From: Nesterenkonia halotolerans
GTDB taxonomy: Bacteria > Actinomycetota > Actinomycetes > Actinomycetales > Micrococcaceae
Direction: 5' to 3'
Assembly (NCBI RefSeq): GCF_014874065.1
Contig: NZ_JADBEE010000002.1
Location: 248,001-312,000 of the forward strand
DNA: 64,000 nucleotides
Shown: piece after piece, positions 29,964-38,457 of the stretch
Layout: the number at the start of each line of letters is the position of its first letter
Numbering within the stretch: the first letter of the stretch is position 1
Program-made: the position numbers and the translations under genes
Notes under the pieces: model-generated
Seen by the model: the letters and a program-made list of their open reading frames with translations, nothing else
Told to the model about the DNA's origin: nothing
The model's database searches: none

Positions 29964-31829
29964 TCAGCCCTCGGTGGCGAACTGGGTGCGGTAGAGCTCG
30001 GCGTAGCGTCCGTCGGCGTCCAGGAGCTCTGGGTGGGTTCCGCGTTCGACGATCTGGCCCGCTTCGACGACCAGGATGGAGTCTGCGGCGCGGACCGTGG
30101 AGAGACGGTGTGCGATCACCAGGGCTGTGCGGCCCACGAGCGCCTCGGTGAGCGCTGCCTGCACTGCCGCCTCCGAGGTGGAGTCCAGCGCGGCCGTGGC
30201 CTCGTCGAGGATCACCACCTGGGGCTGGGCCAGCAGCAGGCGGGCGAGCGTCATCCGCTGGCGCTCTCCGCCGGAGAGTCGGTAGCCACGTTCGCCGACC
30301 ACAGTGTCCAGCCCGTCGGGCATGGAGTGCACCAGCGCCTCGAGCCTGGCGCGGCGCAGCGCGTCCCAGACCTCCTCGTCGCTGGCCTCCGGTGCGGGCA
30401 GCGTCAGGTTCGCCCGAATGCTGTCGTGGAAGAGGTGCCCGTCCTGCGTGACCACGCCGAGCGTCGCGCGCAGGGAGGCGAAGCTGGTGTCGCGCAGATC
30501 CACGTCACCGACCTTCACCGAGCCCGAATCCACATCGTAGAGTCGCGCGAGCAGCGCGGCGATGGTCGATTTTCCGGCTCCCGATGAGCCCACCAGCGCC
30601 ACGGTCTGGCCAGGTTCCACACGGAAGTCGATGCCGTGCAGCACCTCCTCGCCTCCGCGGGTGTCCAATGTGGCCACCTCTTCTAGGGAGGCGAGCGAGA
30701 CCTTCTCCGCTGATGGGTAGGCGAAGGTGACCCCGTCGAACACGACCGACGCAGGACCCGCGGGGATCAGCTCGGGATGGGCCTTCTCCGTGATCAGCGG
30801 CTTGAGATCCAGCACCTCGAAGACCCGTTCGAAGCTGACCAGCGCGCTCATGACCTCCACGCGGGCACTCGCCAGCGCCGTCAGGGGTGCATAGAGACGG
30901 GTCAGCAGCAGAGCCAGGGAGACCACCGCGCCGGCCTCCAGCTCACCGACGATCGCGTAGAAGCCGCCCAGCCCATAGACCAGGGCGAGCGCCAGCGCGG
31001 AGACCAGAGTCAGCGCGGTGACGAAGCTGGACTGAAGCATGGCTGTCTTGACGCCGATGTTCCGGACGCGGCGGGCGCGCTTCTCGAACTCCACCGACTC
31101 CTCCTCGGGGCGGCCGAAGAGCTTGATCAGCGTGGCCCCCGGAGCCGAGAACCGTTCGGTCATCTGGGTTCCCATGGCGGCATTGTGGTTGGCCGCTTCG
31201 CGCTGCAGCACGGCGAGGCGACGACCCATCCGGCGAGCGGGCAGGACGAACACGGGAAGCATCAGCAGGGCAAGCACCGTCACCTGCCAGGAGAGGGACA
31301 ACATGGCGATCAGCGTCAGGATGACCATGACCAGGTTGCCGACCACTCCGGAGAGCGTCCCGCTGAAAGCTCGCTGGGCTCCGATCACATCATTGTTGAG
31401 CCGGCTGACCAGGGCCCCGGTTCGGGTGCGGGTGAAGAAGGCGATCGGCATCTTCTGCACGTGATCGAAGACGGCCGTTCGCAGGTCGAGGATCAGGCCC
31501 TCGCCGATCTGTGAGGACAGCCAGCGGCTCAGGACGTTGAATGCGGCATCGGCCAGGGCGATGAACGCGATCAGCACCGCGAGCCTGATGACCACGCTCA
31601 CGGCCGCCTCGCTGGTGATCGCGTTGACGACCTGTCCCGCCAGCAGCGGCGTCGCCACGGCGAGCGCAGCGGTGATGACCGAGAGGATCAGGAACCAGAT
31701 CAGCTTGACGCGATGGGGGTGGGCGAATCCGCCGATCCGCTTCAGCGTCTCCTTGTTGAACGGCCTGTAGTCCTTCTTCGCATGGGTCATGCTGTACAGC
31801 GAGCCCCATGCCGCGCGTTCCATGCTCAC
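29964..31829 (-). CDS. ABC transporter, fused permease and ATPase (multidrug/lipid exporter type)
   Basis: A 621-residue half-transporter. Six membrane spans occupy about residues 40-320 (LIWFLILSVITAALAVATPLLAGQ onward). The ATPase domain has Walker A GSSGAGKST, signature LSGGERQRMTLARLLL, Walker B VVILDEATAALD, and switch His in ALVIAHRLSTV. One type I exporter chain, functioning as a dimer. The family covers drugs, lipids and peptides. Start: GTG 31829 (VSMERAAWGSLY), the N terminus common in actinobacterial relatives; an ATG two codons later is an alternative and further extension upstream is unlikely. Confidence 0.9.
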   Translation of the reverse strand: MSMERAAWGSLYSMTHAKKDYRPFNKETLKRIGGFAHPHRVKLIWFLILSVITAALAVATPLLAGQVVNAITSEAAVSVVIRLAVLIAFIALADAAFNVLSRWLSSQIGEGLILDLRTAVFDHVQKMPIAFFTRTRTGALVSRLNNDVIGAQRAFSGTLSGVVGNLVMVILTLIAMLSLSWQVTVLALLMLPVFVLPARRMGRRLAVLQREAANHNAAMGTQMTERFSAPGATLIKLFGRPEEESVEFEKRARRVRNIGVKTAMLQSSFVTALTLVSALALALVYGLGGFYAIVGELEAGAVVSLALLLTRLYAPLTALASARVEVMSALVSFERVFEVLDLKPLITEKAHPELIPAGPASVVFDGVTFAYPSAEKVSLASLEEVATLDTRGGEEVLHGIDFRVEPGQTVALVGSSGAGKSTIAALLARLYDVDSGSVKVGDVDLRDTSFASLRATLGVVTQDGHLFHDSIRANLTLPAPEASDEEVWDALRRARLEALVHSMPDGLDTVVGERGYRLSGGERQRMTLARLLLAQPQVVILDEATAALDSTSEAAVQAALTEALVGRTALVIAHRLSTVRAADSILVVEAGQIVERGTHPELLDADGRYAELYRTQFATEG

Positions 31830-32003
31830 GCATCTACCCCCAAAGATCTCTTGATGTCGCTGCGGCGTGCGCAGGTGCGCGGTCCGCAGCACCAACCACA
31901 ACCGTCCCGTGGATGTTCCCATTCCGGGGTGTGGGAATCCTCATGTGCATAGGCGGGTGACGGTCCTTGTGGGGCGCACGCGTCCCGGCCTAGAGTCAGG
32001 AAC

Positions 32004-32945
32004 ATGAGCACTGAATCGAACGCTACTTCATTTCCCGATATCACCGAACTCCAGGGCACTCAGCTGGCCTTCGACGATCCGACGACCCGCCACAGCAAGA
32101 TCTCCCCGCCGAAGCAGGACCAGTCCGAGCCGGGCCTTGAGGTCGACGCCGATCCGGTGCCAGACATCGGCCTGGAGACCTACCGCGGACTTGGTCGTCT
32201 GCAGGGCCGCAAGGCTCTGGTGACGGGTGGCGACTCGGGCATCGGTGCCGCCACCGCCATCGCGTTCGCCCGTGAGGGTGCCGACGTGGCCATCGCGTAT
32301 CTGCCCGCCGAGGGCAAGGATGCGGAGCGCGTCATCTCGGCGATCGAGGGTGCCGGCCGCACCGCCGTCGCGCTGCCCGGTGACCTGATGGACAAGCAGT
32401 ACCGCGACAGCCTTGCCGATTCGGCCGCCGAGAAGCTGGGCGGACTCGACATCCTGGTCAACAACGCTGGCAAGCAGATCGTCAACGACTCGCTGGAGGA
32501 GCTGACCGACGAACAGGTCGATGAGGCCTTCCAGATCAACATCAAGTCGATGTACACGCTCACCCGCGCCGCGCTGAAGCACATGGGCCCGGGTTCGACG
32601 ATCGTGAATTCCACCTCGATCCAGGCCTACGCGCCGAACCCGATGCTGCTGGACTACGCGGCCACCAAGGCTGCGATCAACAACTTCACCAAGGGTCTGG
32701 CACAGCAGCTCGCCCCCCGCGGCATCCGCGTCAACGCCGTGGCACCCGGTCCGGTCTGGACCATCATCCAGCCCACCGAGGGTCAGCCGAAGGAGAAGCT
32801 GCCCGAGTTCGGCCACGATACGCCGCTGGGCCGCCCCGGCCAGCCGGTGGAGATGGCGCCCGCCTTCGTGTTCCTGGCCTCACCCGAGTCCAGCTACGTC
32901 ACCGGTGAGACGCTCAACGCCAACGGTGGCACCCCCACCGCTTAG
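32004..32945 (+). CDS. Short-chain dehydrogenase/reductase (YghA-like)
   Basis: A 313-residue SDR with an N-terminal extension of about 60 residues typical of the YghA/stress-associated group. The cofactor loop is VTGGDSGIGAATA (TGxxxGIG form), then NNAGKQ, and the catalytic Ser/Tyr/Lys in NSTSIQAY...LDYAATKAAINNF. The end VTGETLNANGGTPT is usual. NAD(P) alcohol/aldehyde oxidoreductase; substrate unknown. TAGAGT at 31991-31996 lies seven bases before ATG 32004, suggesting a leaderless mRNA. A hairpin follows the stop. Confidence 0.92.
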   Translation: MSTESNATSFPDITELQGTQLAFDDPTTRHSKISPPKQDQSEPGLEVDADPVPDIGLETYRGLGRLQGRKALVTGGDSGIGAATAIAFAREGADVAIAYLPAEGKDAERVISAIEGAGRTAVALPGDLMDKQYRDSLADSAAEKLGGLDILVNNAGKQIVNDSLEELTDEQVDEAFQINIKSMYTLTRAALKHMGPGSTIVNSTSIQAYAPNPMLLDYAATKAAINNFTKGLAQQLAPRGIRVNAVAPGPVWTIIQPTEGQPKEKLPEFGHDTPLGRPGQPVEMAPAFVFLASPESSYVTGETLNANGGTPTA

Positions 32946-32989
32946 CGGTCCTTCGTGGTGCTCTGCTGGGAGCATCACTCGGAACATCC

Positions 32990-33023
32990 CGTGCGGGGCG
33001 GCGCCTATGCGTCGCCCCGCACG
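32990..33023. terminator. Hairpin after the SDR gene
   Basis: GTGCGGGGCG (32991-33000) pairs with CGCCCCGCAC (33013-33022) across a short loop. There is no T run, so it may be a factor-assisted or mRNA-stabilising hairpin. Confidence 0.5.
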
Positions 33024-33086
33024 TGTGTCCGGCGGGTTCCTGCGCGGCGCTTTTCCTCCGTGCGCCGCTGGCGTAGCGTCGCTGAC

Positions 33087-33308
33087 ATGGAAGCAACAGT
33101 TCTCGTCGTGCTGCTCGGGGGACTCGCCGCCCTGGCCGTCCTGACCTTCATCGTCGTCGCCGTGGTCCAGGTGGTGCGCGAGCCGCAGCTTCCGTTTCCA
33201 CTGCGAGCCCTGTGGATCATCGTGCTGCTCGCGGCGCCGGTGATCGGCTCGCTGGTGTGGTTCGCCTTCGGCGCGTCCATCAACCGGCGCATCGCCCAGG
33301 ACATATGA
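33087..33308 (+). CDS. Small two-span membrane protein, PLDc_N (phospholipase D N-terminal-like) domain
   Basis: A 73-residue protein with two hydrophobic helices (TVLVVLLGGLAALAVLTFIV and WIIVLLAAPVIGSLVWFAFG). The second matches the PLDc_N pattern (LWIIVLL-PVIGSLVWFAFG) found as a stand-alone domain in many actinobacteria. No activity is known. TAGCGT at 33074-33079 stands seven bases upstream of the ATG, so it is probably leaderless. Confidence 0.8.
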   Translation: MEATVLVVLLGGLAALAVLTFIVVAVVQVVREPQLPFPLRALWIIVLLAAPVIGSLVWFAFGASINRRIAQDI

Positions 33309-33329
33309 CGGTCATGTAAAACCTGGCGC

Positions 33330-33344
33330 GATTGTTCCACAATC
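33330..33344. promoter_or_regulatory. Operator 2a (GATTGTT-C-CACAATC)
   Basis: One mismatch from the perfect dyad at 22857. It lies just upstream of the -35 of the promoter at 33347-33375. Its centre is 24 bp from that of operator 2b. Confidence 0.7.
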
Positions 33345-33346
33345 CC

Positions 33347-33375
33347 TTGCCCGGATTGTTGAACAACAGTACTGT
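33347..33375 (+). promoter_or_regulatory. Promoter of the NRAMP/DUF1445 pair
   Basis: TTGCCC (33347-33352), 17 nt, TACTGT (33370-33375). Start near 33382, giving a leader of about 80 nt to the GTG at 33465. Flanked and overlapped by operators 2a and 2b. Confidence 0.7.
33354..33368. promoter_or_regulatory. Operator 2b (GATTGTT-G-AACAACA)
   Basis: Left arm and centre are identical to the pxpA operator; the last two positions of the right arm differ. It occupies the spacer between -35 and -10, so binding would block transcription. Confidence 0.7.
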
Positions 33376-33464
33376 GAGCTGTGATCTACGGAATAGACCT
33401 GCGTCACATCCTGCACCTCCGGCTGCCGCAGCTGTTCCTTCCTACTGACCTCAGGAGGGCTCCT

Positions 33465-34766
33465 GTGGCTGACGCCTCAACCCCCGACGCATCATCGGCG
33501 AACATCCCGCCTCACCAGCGCACCGCGGACACGCCCCCTTCTGGGCAGGACCCTGCGCCCCACGGCCCGGTGTTGAACCGCACCCGACGCACCGCCCTGC
33601 TCGGCGCGATGTTCCTCATGGCCACCAGCGCGGTCGGGCCGGGCTTCATCACCCAGACCGCGACCTTCACCTACCAGCTCGGCGCCGCCTTCGGCTTCGC
33701 CATCCTGATCTCGGTGCTCGTGGACATCGCCGTGCAGCTCAACGTCTGGCGTGTGCTGGGCGTCTCCGGGCTCTACGCGCAGACGCTGGGCAACAAGATC
33801 CTCCCGGGCCTCGGCTGGGCCCTGGCCGCCCTGATCTTCTTCGGCGGCGTGGTCTTCAACATCGGCAACATCGCCGGCGCCGGCCTCGGCGTGAATGCGA
33901 TGACCGGCATGGACGCTCGCATCGGGGGCGCCATCTCCGTCGTGATCGCGCTGCTCATCTTCCTCTCCAAGAAGGCCGGGGTCGCCCTGGATCGCATCGT
34001 CGTCGGCTGCGGCGCCGTGCTGATCCTGCTGATGATCTTCATGGCCATCACCACCGCCCCGCCGCTCGGGGAGGCGCTGCGCCAGACCTTCGTGCCTGAT
34101 CAGATCGAGTTCCTGGTCATCACCACACTCATCGGCGGCACCGTCGGCGGCTACATCACCTACGCCGGAGCACACCGGCTCATCGCTTCAGGCAACACCG
34201 GCATCGACAACGTCAAGGCGATCACGCAGACCTCGGTGCTCGGCATCGCCGTCGCCTCGGTCATCCGCTTCCTGCTCTTCCTCGCCATCCTCGGTGTGGT
34301 CTCCACCGGGACCGCACTCGCGGAGGACAACGTCGCCGCCGATGCCTTCTCGGTCGCCCTCGGGGACATCGGGCTGCGCGTGTTCGGCGTCGTCTTCTGG
34401 GTCGCCGCGATCACCTCGATCCTCGGCTGCACGTATACGACCGTCTCCTTCCTGACCACCTCCAAGACCAAGGACCGCACCAAGAACTGGTACTTCCTGG
34501 GCTTCCTGGTGCTGACCAGCGTGGTGTTCCTGCTGCTGGGACAGGCCCCGCAGACCCTGCTGATCATGGCCGGCGCCTTCAACGGGACGGTGCTGCCGCT
34601 GGGCTTCGCGGTGATCCTCTACGCCGCCTGGCGCCGACGTGATCTGCTGCAGGGCTACAAGTACCCGAAGTGGCTGCTGATCCTCGGCGTGCTCACCTGG
34701 CTGCTGACCATCTACATGGGCATCAGCTCACTGGGTGGTCTTGCCAGCCTCTGGACCGAGGGATGA
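33465..34766 (+). CDS. NRAMP-family transporter (YcsG-like)
   Basis: A 433-residue polytopic protein with about eleven spans of the NRAMP/divalent-metal fold ([23 protein letters not shown] in span 1; [17 protein letters not shown] in the middle). The start is GTG 33465 with AGGAGG at 33453-33458; a longer frame from 33381 lacks a site. The canonical NRAMP metal motif DPGN in span 1 is replaced (AVGPGF), as in YcsG-like members that travel with pxp genes and may carry organic substrates rather than metals. It overlaps the DUF1445 gene by 4 bp and shares operators with the pxp operon. Confidence 0.85.
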   Translation: MADASTPDASSANIPPHQRTADTPPSGQDPAPHGPVLNRTRRTALLGAMFLMATSAVGPGFITQTATFTYQLGAAFGFAILISVLVDIAVQLNVWRVLGVSGLYAQTLGNKILPGLGWALAALIFFGGVVFNIGNIAGAGLGVNAMTGMDARIGGAISVVIALLIFLSKKAGVALDRIVVGCGAVLILLMIFMAITTAPPLGEALRQTFVPDQIEFLVITTLIGGTVGGYITYAGAHRLIASGNTGIDNVKAITQTSVLGIAVASVIRFLLFLAILGVVSTGTALAEDNVAADAFSVALGDIGLRVFGVVFWVAAITSILGCTYTTVSFLTTSKTKDRTKNWYFLGFLVLTSVVFLLLGQAPQTLLIMAGAFNGTVLPLGFAVILYAAWRRRDLLQGYKYPKWLLILGVLTWLLTIYMGISSLGGLASLWTEG

Positions 34767-35590
34767 GTCAGCCCCGCACGGAGCCTCAGGCACCTGGACC
34801 CGAGGCGCTGACACCGGCCGCGGCCCGCGCACAGTTCCGTGCCGGGCTGCGCCGGCCCACCAGCGGGTTCAGCGCGGGCTACGCCCAGGCCAACCTCTTG
34901 GCGCTGCCCCGCGAGCTCGCCTTCGACATGCTGCTCTTCGCCCAGCGCAATCCCAAGTCCTGTCCCGTGCTGGGGGTCTTCGAACCGGGTCAGCACGACG
35001 ACGCCGGCTCCGCGTCCCCGCTGCTGGCCGACGGAGACGTCAGGACTGACATCCCCGCCTATCGGTTCTACCGCGAGGGTGCGCTCGTCGCCGAACCCGA
35101 TGATGCCACACAGCACTGGCGTGAGGACCTCGTCGCGTTCCTGATCGGCTGCAGCTTCACCTTCGAGGCTCCGCTGCTCGACGCCGGAATCCCGATCGCG
35201 CATCTGGAGCAGGGCGTCAACGTTCCCATGTACAAGACGGCCATCCGCTGTGCACCAGCCGGTCGGCTCAGTGGTCCGCTGGTGGTCTCCATGCGTCCGA
35301 TGCCCGCGCACCGGATCGCCGACGCCGTGCGGATCACCTCTCGGTATCCGGGCGTGCATGGGGCGCCGGTGCATATCGGCAGCCCTGCTGAGCTGGGCAT
35401 CCGGGACCTCGCGGCACCGGACTTCGGCGATCCGGTCGAGGTCCCCGCGGGATGGACGCCGGTCTTCTGGGCCTGCGGGGTCACCCCGCAGGCGGCGGTG
35501 ATGGAATCCAAGCCTGAACTAGCGATCAGCCACGCTCCGGGACACATGCTGATCACCGACCTGCCGAACACCGCGCTGCAGGTGCCCTGA
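34763..35590 (+). CDS. DUF1445 family putative hydro-lyase (YcsI-like; D-glutamate cyclase-related)
   Basis: A 275-residue DUF1445/YcsI protein. Conserved stretches include [62 protein letters not shown] and [13 protein letters not shown]. The same domain in the vertebrate D-glutamate cyclase converts D-glutamate to 5-oxo-D-proline, so a role feeding or draining the oxoproline pool is plausible. It is coupled to the transporter gene by an ATGA overlap. Its last codons and stop are tandemly triplicated. Confidence 0.9.
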   Translation: MSQPRTEPQAPGPEALTPAAARAQFRAGLRRPTSGFSAGYAQANLLALPRELAFDMLLFAQRNPKSCPVLGVFEPGQHDDAGSASPLLADGDVRTDIPAYRFYREGALVAEPDDATQHWREDLVAFLIGCSFTFEAPLLDAGIPIAHLEQGVNVPMYKTAIRCAPAGRLSGPLVVSMRPMPAHRIADAVRITSRYPGVHGAPVHIGSPAELGIRDLAAPDFGDPVEVPAGWTPVFWACGVTPQAAVMESKPELAISHAPGHMLITDLPNTALQVP

Positions 35591-35644
35591 ACCGACACCG
35601 CGCTGCAGGTGCCCTGAACCGACACCGCGCTTCAGGTGCCCTGA
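35564..35644. repeat. Three tandem 27-bp copies of the gene's last codons plus stop
   Basis: Unit ACCGACACCGCGCTGCAGG plus TGCCCTGA (27 bp) at 35564, 35591 and 35618. The first holds the real C terminus (NTALQVP, stop 35588-35590). Copies two and three repeat the peptide and the TGA in the same frame, with one G-to-T change in copy three. Confidence 0.95.
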
Positions 35645-35653
35645 CGGGCAGAC

Positions 35654-36937
35654 TCAGCTCTCCTGAGGACTGGCCCCGGCGCCGTCGCCGTCCTTGGCCC
35701 GAGGACCCGAGCGTGGGGTCCTGCGCGCGGTGCCCTGCAGCACGTCATGCCGGCCATGCACCAGCCAGTAGAGCACCAGCGAGAGCACGACGACGCCGGC
35801 GCAGGCCGCGTACATGAAGCGATAGTCCGCGAAGCTGACCAGCGGGCCCAGCAGCAGCGGGGAGAAGCCGAACCCGGTGTCGAGCAGGATGAAGAAGGTC
35901 GAGATCCCGATGCTCGTGCGGTGGGCGGGCAGATCCGAGGCGATGATCGCCTGGAGCACCGGCAGCAGGGACCCGAACCCGAACCCGGCCAGCACCCCGG
36001 CGACGAGCAGCACTCCCTGGTTGGGTGCCCAGGCGAGCAGCACCATCGCCACGATGTAGAACAGCACGGCAGGATAGACCGCCCAGTTGTCCCCATAGCG
36101 GTCCTGGACCTTGCCCATGAACAATCGTGAGACCAGCACGGCTCCGGCGTAGATGACGAAGAACAGCGAAGCGGCATCCACCATGTCGAGACTGCGTGCA
36201 TAGCCGTTGAGGAAGGTCATCACCGAGGCGAAGCCGATGCCCAGCAGCATCGCCACCATCGAGATCTTGAACGCCCGGGGTTCGATGATGTCCCGCGGGC
36301 GCAGGGTGAGCTTCTCGCGCAGGCTGGTGCGCCAGGGGCTGTCCTCCGGGAGCTTCAGGAAGAGCGCGAACACCAGCCCGATCACGGAGACCAGGGTGAC
36401 CGCCAGGAACATCGCCCAGAAGTCGTAGCGCTGGGTCAGCTGGATCGCTGCCAGCGGTCCGATGGCCGGTGGCAGCGAGTTCGCCAGCAGATAGTATCCG
36501 GCGCCCTCGCCACGCCGGGAGCGCGGGATCATCGCAAAGACCCCGGCGTTGAGCGCGGTCTGGCCGAACCCGAAGGAGATTCCGTGGACGGCGCGCAGCG
36601 CGATGAGCATCGCGTAGCTGTCCACCCAGAGGTAGGCGAGTCCGGCGAGCACATAGACGGTCAGGCAGACCAGAACCGTGCGACGCCGACCGAGGAAGTT
36701 CACATACTTGCCCGCGAAGACGCGAGCACACAGTGCCCCGACCACAAACGCCGAGGCGGCGAATCCGGCGGCCGTCTCACCGGCCGCGAACTCCTCCGCG
36801 GCGTAGACCGCGAGCCCGGTGATCAGGATGAAGAAGACCGTGGCCAGCAGCAGGTTGATGACGATGGCCAGCAGGAAGTCCTTGGTGAACAGCGGCTCCT
36901 TCTGCTCATGAGCTGCATGCTTGTTCTGGGCCATCAC
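35654..36937 (-). CDS. MFS transporter
   Basis: A 427-residue major facilitator with twelve predicted spans. The loop 2-3 motif reads GKYVNFLGRRRTVLV, with the matching loop 8-9 element FMGKVQDRYGDNWAVY. Substrate is unknown. A GTG (36937) is followed directly by ATG (36934); either may be used, and no ribosome-binding site is obvious. Just upstream is a GATTGTT half-operator (36943-36949). The gene converges on DUF1445 and diverges from the second PxpB-PxpC fusion, so it may carry a substrate of the same pathway. Confidence 0.88.
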   Translation of the reverse strand: MMAQNKHAAHEQKEPLFTKDFLLAIVINLLLATVFFILITGLAVYAAEEFAAGETAAGFAASAFVVGALCARVFAGKYVNFLGRRRTVLVCLTVYVLAGLAYLWVDSYAMLIALRAVHGISFGFGQTALNAGVFAMIPRSRRGEGAGYYLLANSLPPAIGPLAAIQLTQRYDFWAMFLAVTLVSVIGLVFALFLKLPEDSPWRTSLREKLTLRPRDIIEPRAFKISMVAMLLGIGFASVMTFLNGYARSLDMVDAASLFFVIYAGAVLVSRLFMGKVQDRYGDNWAVYPAVLFYIVAMVLLAWAPNQGVLLVAGVLAGFGFGSLLPVLQAIIASDLPAHRTSIGISTFFILLDTGFGFSPLLLGPLVSFADYRFMYAACAGVVVLSLVLYWLVHGRHDVLQGTARRTPRSGPRAKDGDGAGASPQES

Positions 36938-37041
36938 AGGCCGATTGTTTCATGGTTCGCAGGGGAAACGACCAAAACCGGACCTCCACGTGCCATGGTG
37001 CACCTCACAGATCCGTCTCCGCCATATGGGACCCTGGTGAG

Positions 37042-38373
37042 ATGATCCACAGCGTCCGGGAGATGGGGCAGCGGGCCCTCGTCATCGAGGTCACCGCCGA
37101 GAAGGACCGCCCCCGCCTCTCGGAGCATCTTCAGGAGCACCCTTTCCCCGGACAGGTCGAGGTGATCCCCGGCGTCAGGACCGTCCTGGTGGACTTCCGC
37201 CGTCGTCGTGACGCGCAGGCGGCGCTCAAGCTGGCCAGACGCCTCAAGCTGCGACGCCGCCGCGCCGGGTCAGCCGATTCACCGGAACACCCGGTGCGCC
37301 CTGAGGTGAACCTGCCGGAGTCCTACGTCGAATGCGCACCCCTGGAGGATCGGGAAGCCGTGCTCGAGGTCCTGCGCATCGGTGCCGAGGATGCCGCTGT
37401 GCCCGCGGCTGAGGATCGTGGTCCGTCCGCGGGCGTGCTCATCCAAGACATCGGTCGCTACGGCTTCGGGGACCGAGGTCTCGGACGATCAGGGTCGGTG
37501 GACCTCGCCGCCGCGCGACAGGCCAACCGCCTGGTGGGCAACGACGATTCAGCCGCGGTGTTCGAAGTCTGCGCGGGGGAGTTCAGCCTGAGGATCTGTC
37601 AGACCTCGATCCTCGCCGTGACCGGTGCCGAGGTGAGCATGGAGGTCGTCACCGAAGAACCCGTCCAGAACTTTCGAGGGGGGCAGGAGGCGGCGACGAC
37701 GGCGTCCCGTTCTCGACCGGCACCGGTCCGGGCGCCCTTCTGGGTGTTTCCCGGCGAGACCCTGCATCTGCGCATGGTCCACCGCGGGGTCTACAGCTAC
37801 GTGGGCATCTCCGGGGGAGTCGATGTGCCGCTGCAGCTCGGCAGCGCATCGACGGACACCGCCGCGGGAATCGGGCCCGAACCGGTACAGGTGGGACACC
37901 GATTCGGCCTCTCCGGCGCCGCCTCGAGGTTCGTGGGCATCGCTTCGGTGGCGCCCACCCCATTGCCCGAGCTCGAGGACGCCACCATGCTGCGCTACGT
38001 CCCCGGGCCGAGGACAGAGTACTTCGGCACCCGCCGGGCCGCCTCGGCAGGGCTCTCCCGCCTGGAGAGTCAGCCCTGGGAGACGGTGGCACCCTCAGGC
38101 CGCGCGGGCCTGCTGCTGGACGGAGACGATCCGATCCAGCGCACCATCGCAGAACCGATGCCGGAGGAGCCGCTGCTGCGAGGGGCCATCACGGTCTCCT
38201 CCTCGGGACAGCCCACCGTCGCACTCGCGGAGCACCCCGTGACCAGCGCCGACCCGGTGCTCGGAGTGGTGGTGCGAGAGGATCTCGCGCTCGCGGCCCA
38301 GCTGCCCGCCGGTGCTCAGGTCCGATTCCAGGCGGTGGATCCCGAGTCGCTGGGCGCAGTCCGGACTCGATGA
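37042..38373 (+). CDS. Second PxpB-PxpC (KipI-KipA) fusion with most of the PxpB catalytic part missing
   Basis: A 443-residue paralogue of the fusion at 23708. Residues 1-70 match the PxpB N-terminal subdomain (VREMGQRALVIEVTAE, GVRTVLVDFRRR), and about 95-125 match the next short segment (PLEDREAVLEVLRIGAED). Then the PxpB core containing the [17 protein letters not shown] loop is absent, and PxpC begins directly ([51 protein letters not shown]). The PxpC half keeps its landmarks. It may have lost 5-oxoprolinase activity or work on another substrate with the PxpB part supplied by the first fusion. Start chosen at ATG 37042; the frame is open to 36952. Confidence 0.8.
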   Translation: MIHSVREMGQRALVIEVTAEKDRPRLSEHLQEHPFPGQVEVIPGVRTVLVDFRRRRDAQAALKLARRLKLRRRRAGSADSPEHPVRPEVNLPESYVECAPLEDREAVLEVLRIGAEDAAVPAAEDRGPSAGVLIQDIGRYGFGDRGLGRSGSVDLAAARQANRLVGNDDSAAVFEVCAGEFSLRICQTSILAVTGAEVSMEVVTEEPVQNFRGGQEAATTASRSRPAPVRAPFWVFPGETLHLRMVHRGVYSYVGISGGVDVPLQLGSASTDTAAGIGPEPVQVGHRFGLSGAASRFVGIASVAPTPLPELEDATMLRYVPGPRTEYFGTRRAASAGLSRLESQPWETVAPSGRAGLLLDGDDPIQRTIAEPMPEEPLLRGAITVSSSGQPTVALAEHPVTSADPVLGVVVREDLALAAQLPAGAQVRFQAVDPESLGAVRTR

Positions 38374-38457
38374 GACAATGATCCCCGTCGCGCTGCACCG
38401 TTCCCCGGGCACCGGCTCCGATGCCAGCATTCCGCGTCCCTGACCAAGGAGTCCACC

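Noticed and set aside
33465..34766. A classical manganese/iron NRAMP importer
   Set aside because: The DPGN metal motif of span 1 is replaced by AVGPGF, and its operon partner and operators point to the oxoproline pathway instead.
36943..36949. A fourth full GntR operator near the MFS gene
   Set aside because: Only the left arm GATTGTT is present; the right arm does not match, so it is recorded as a half-site only.
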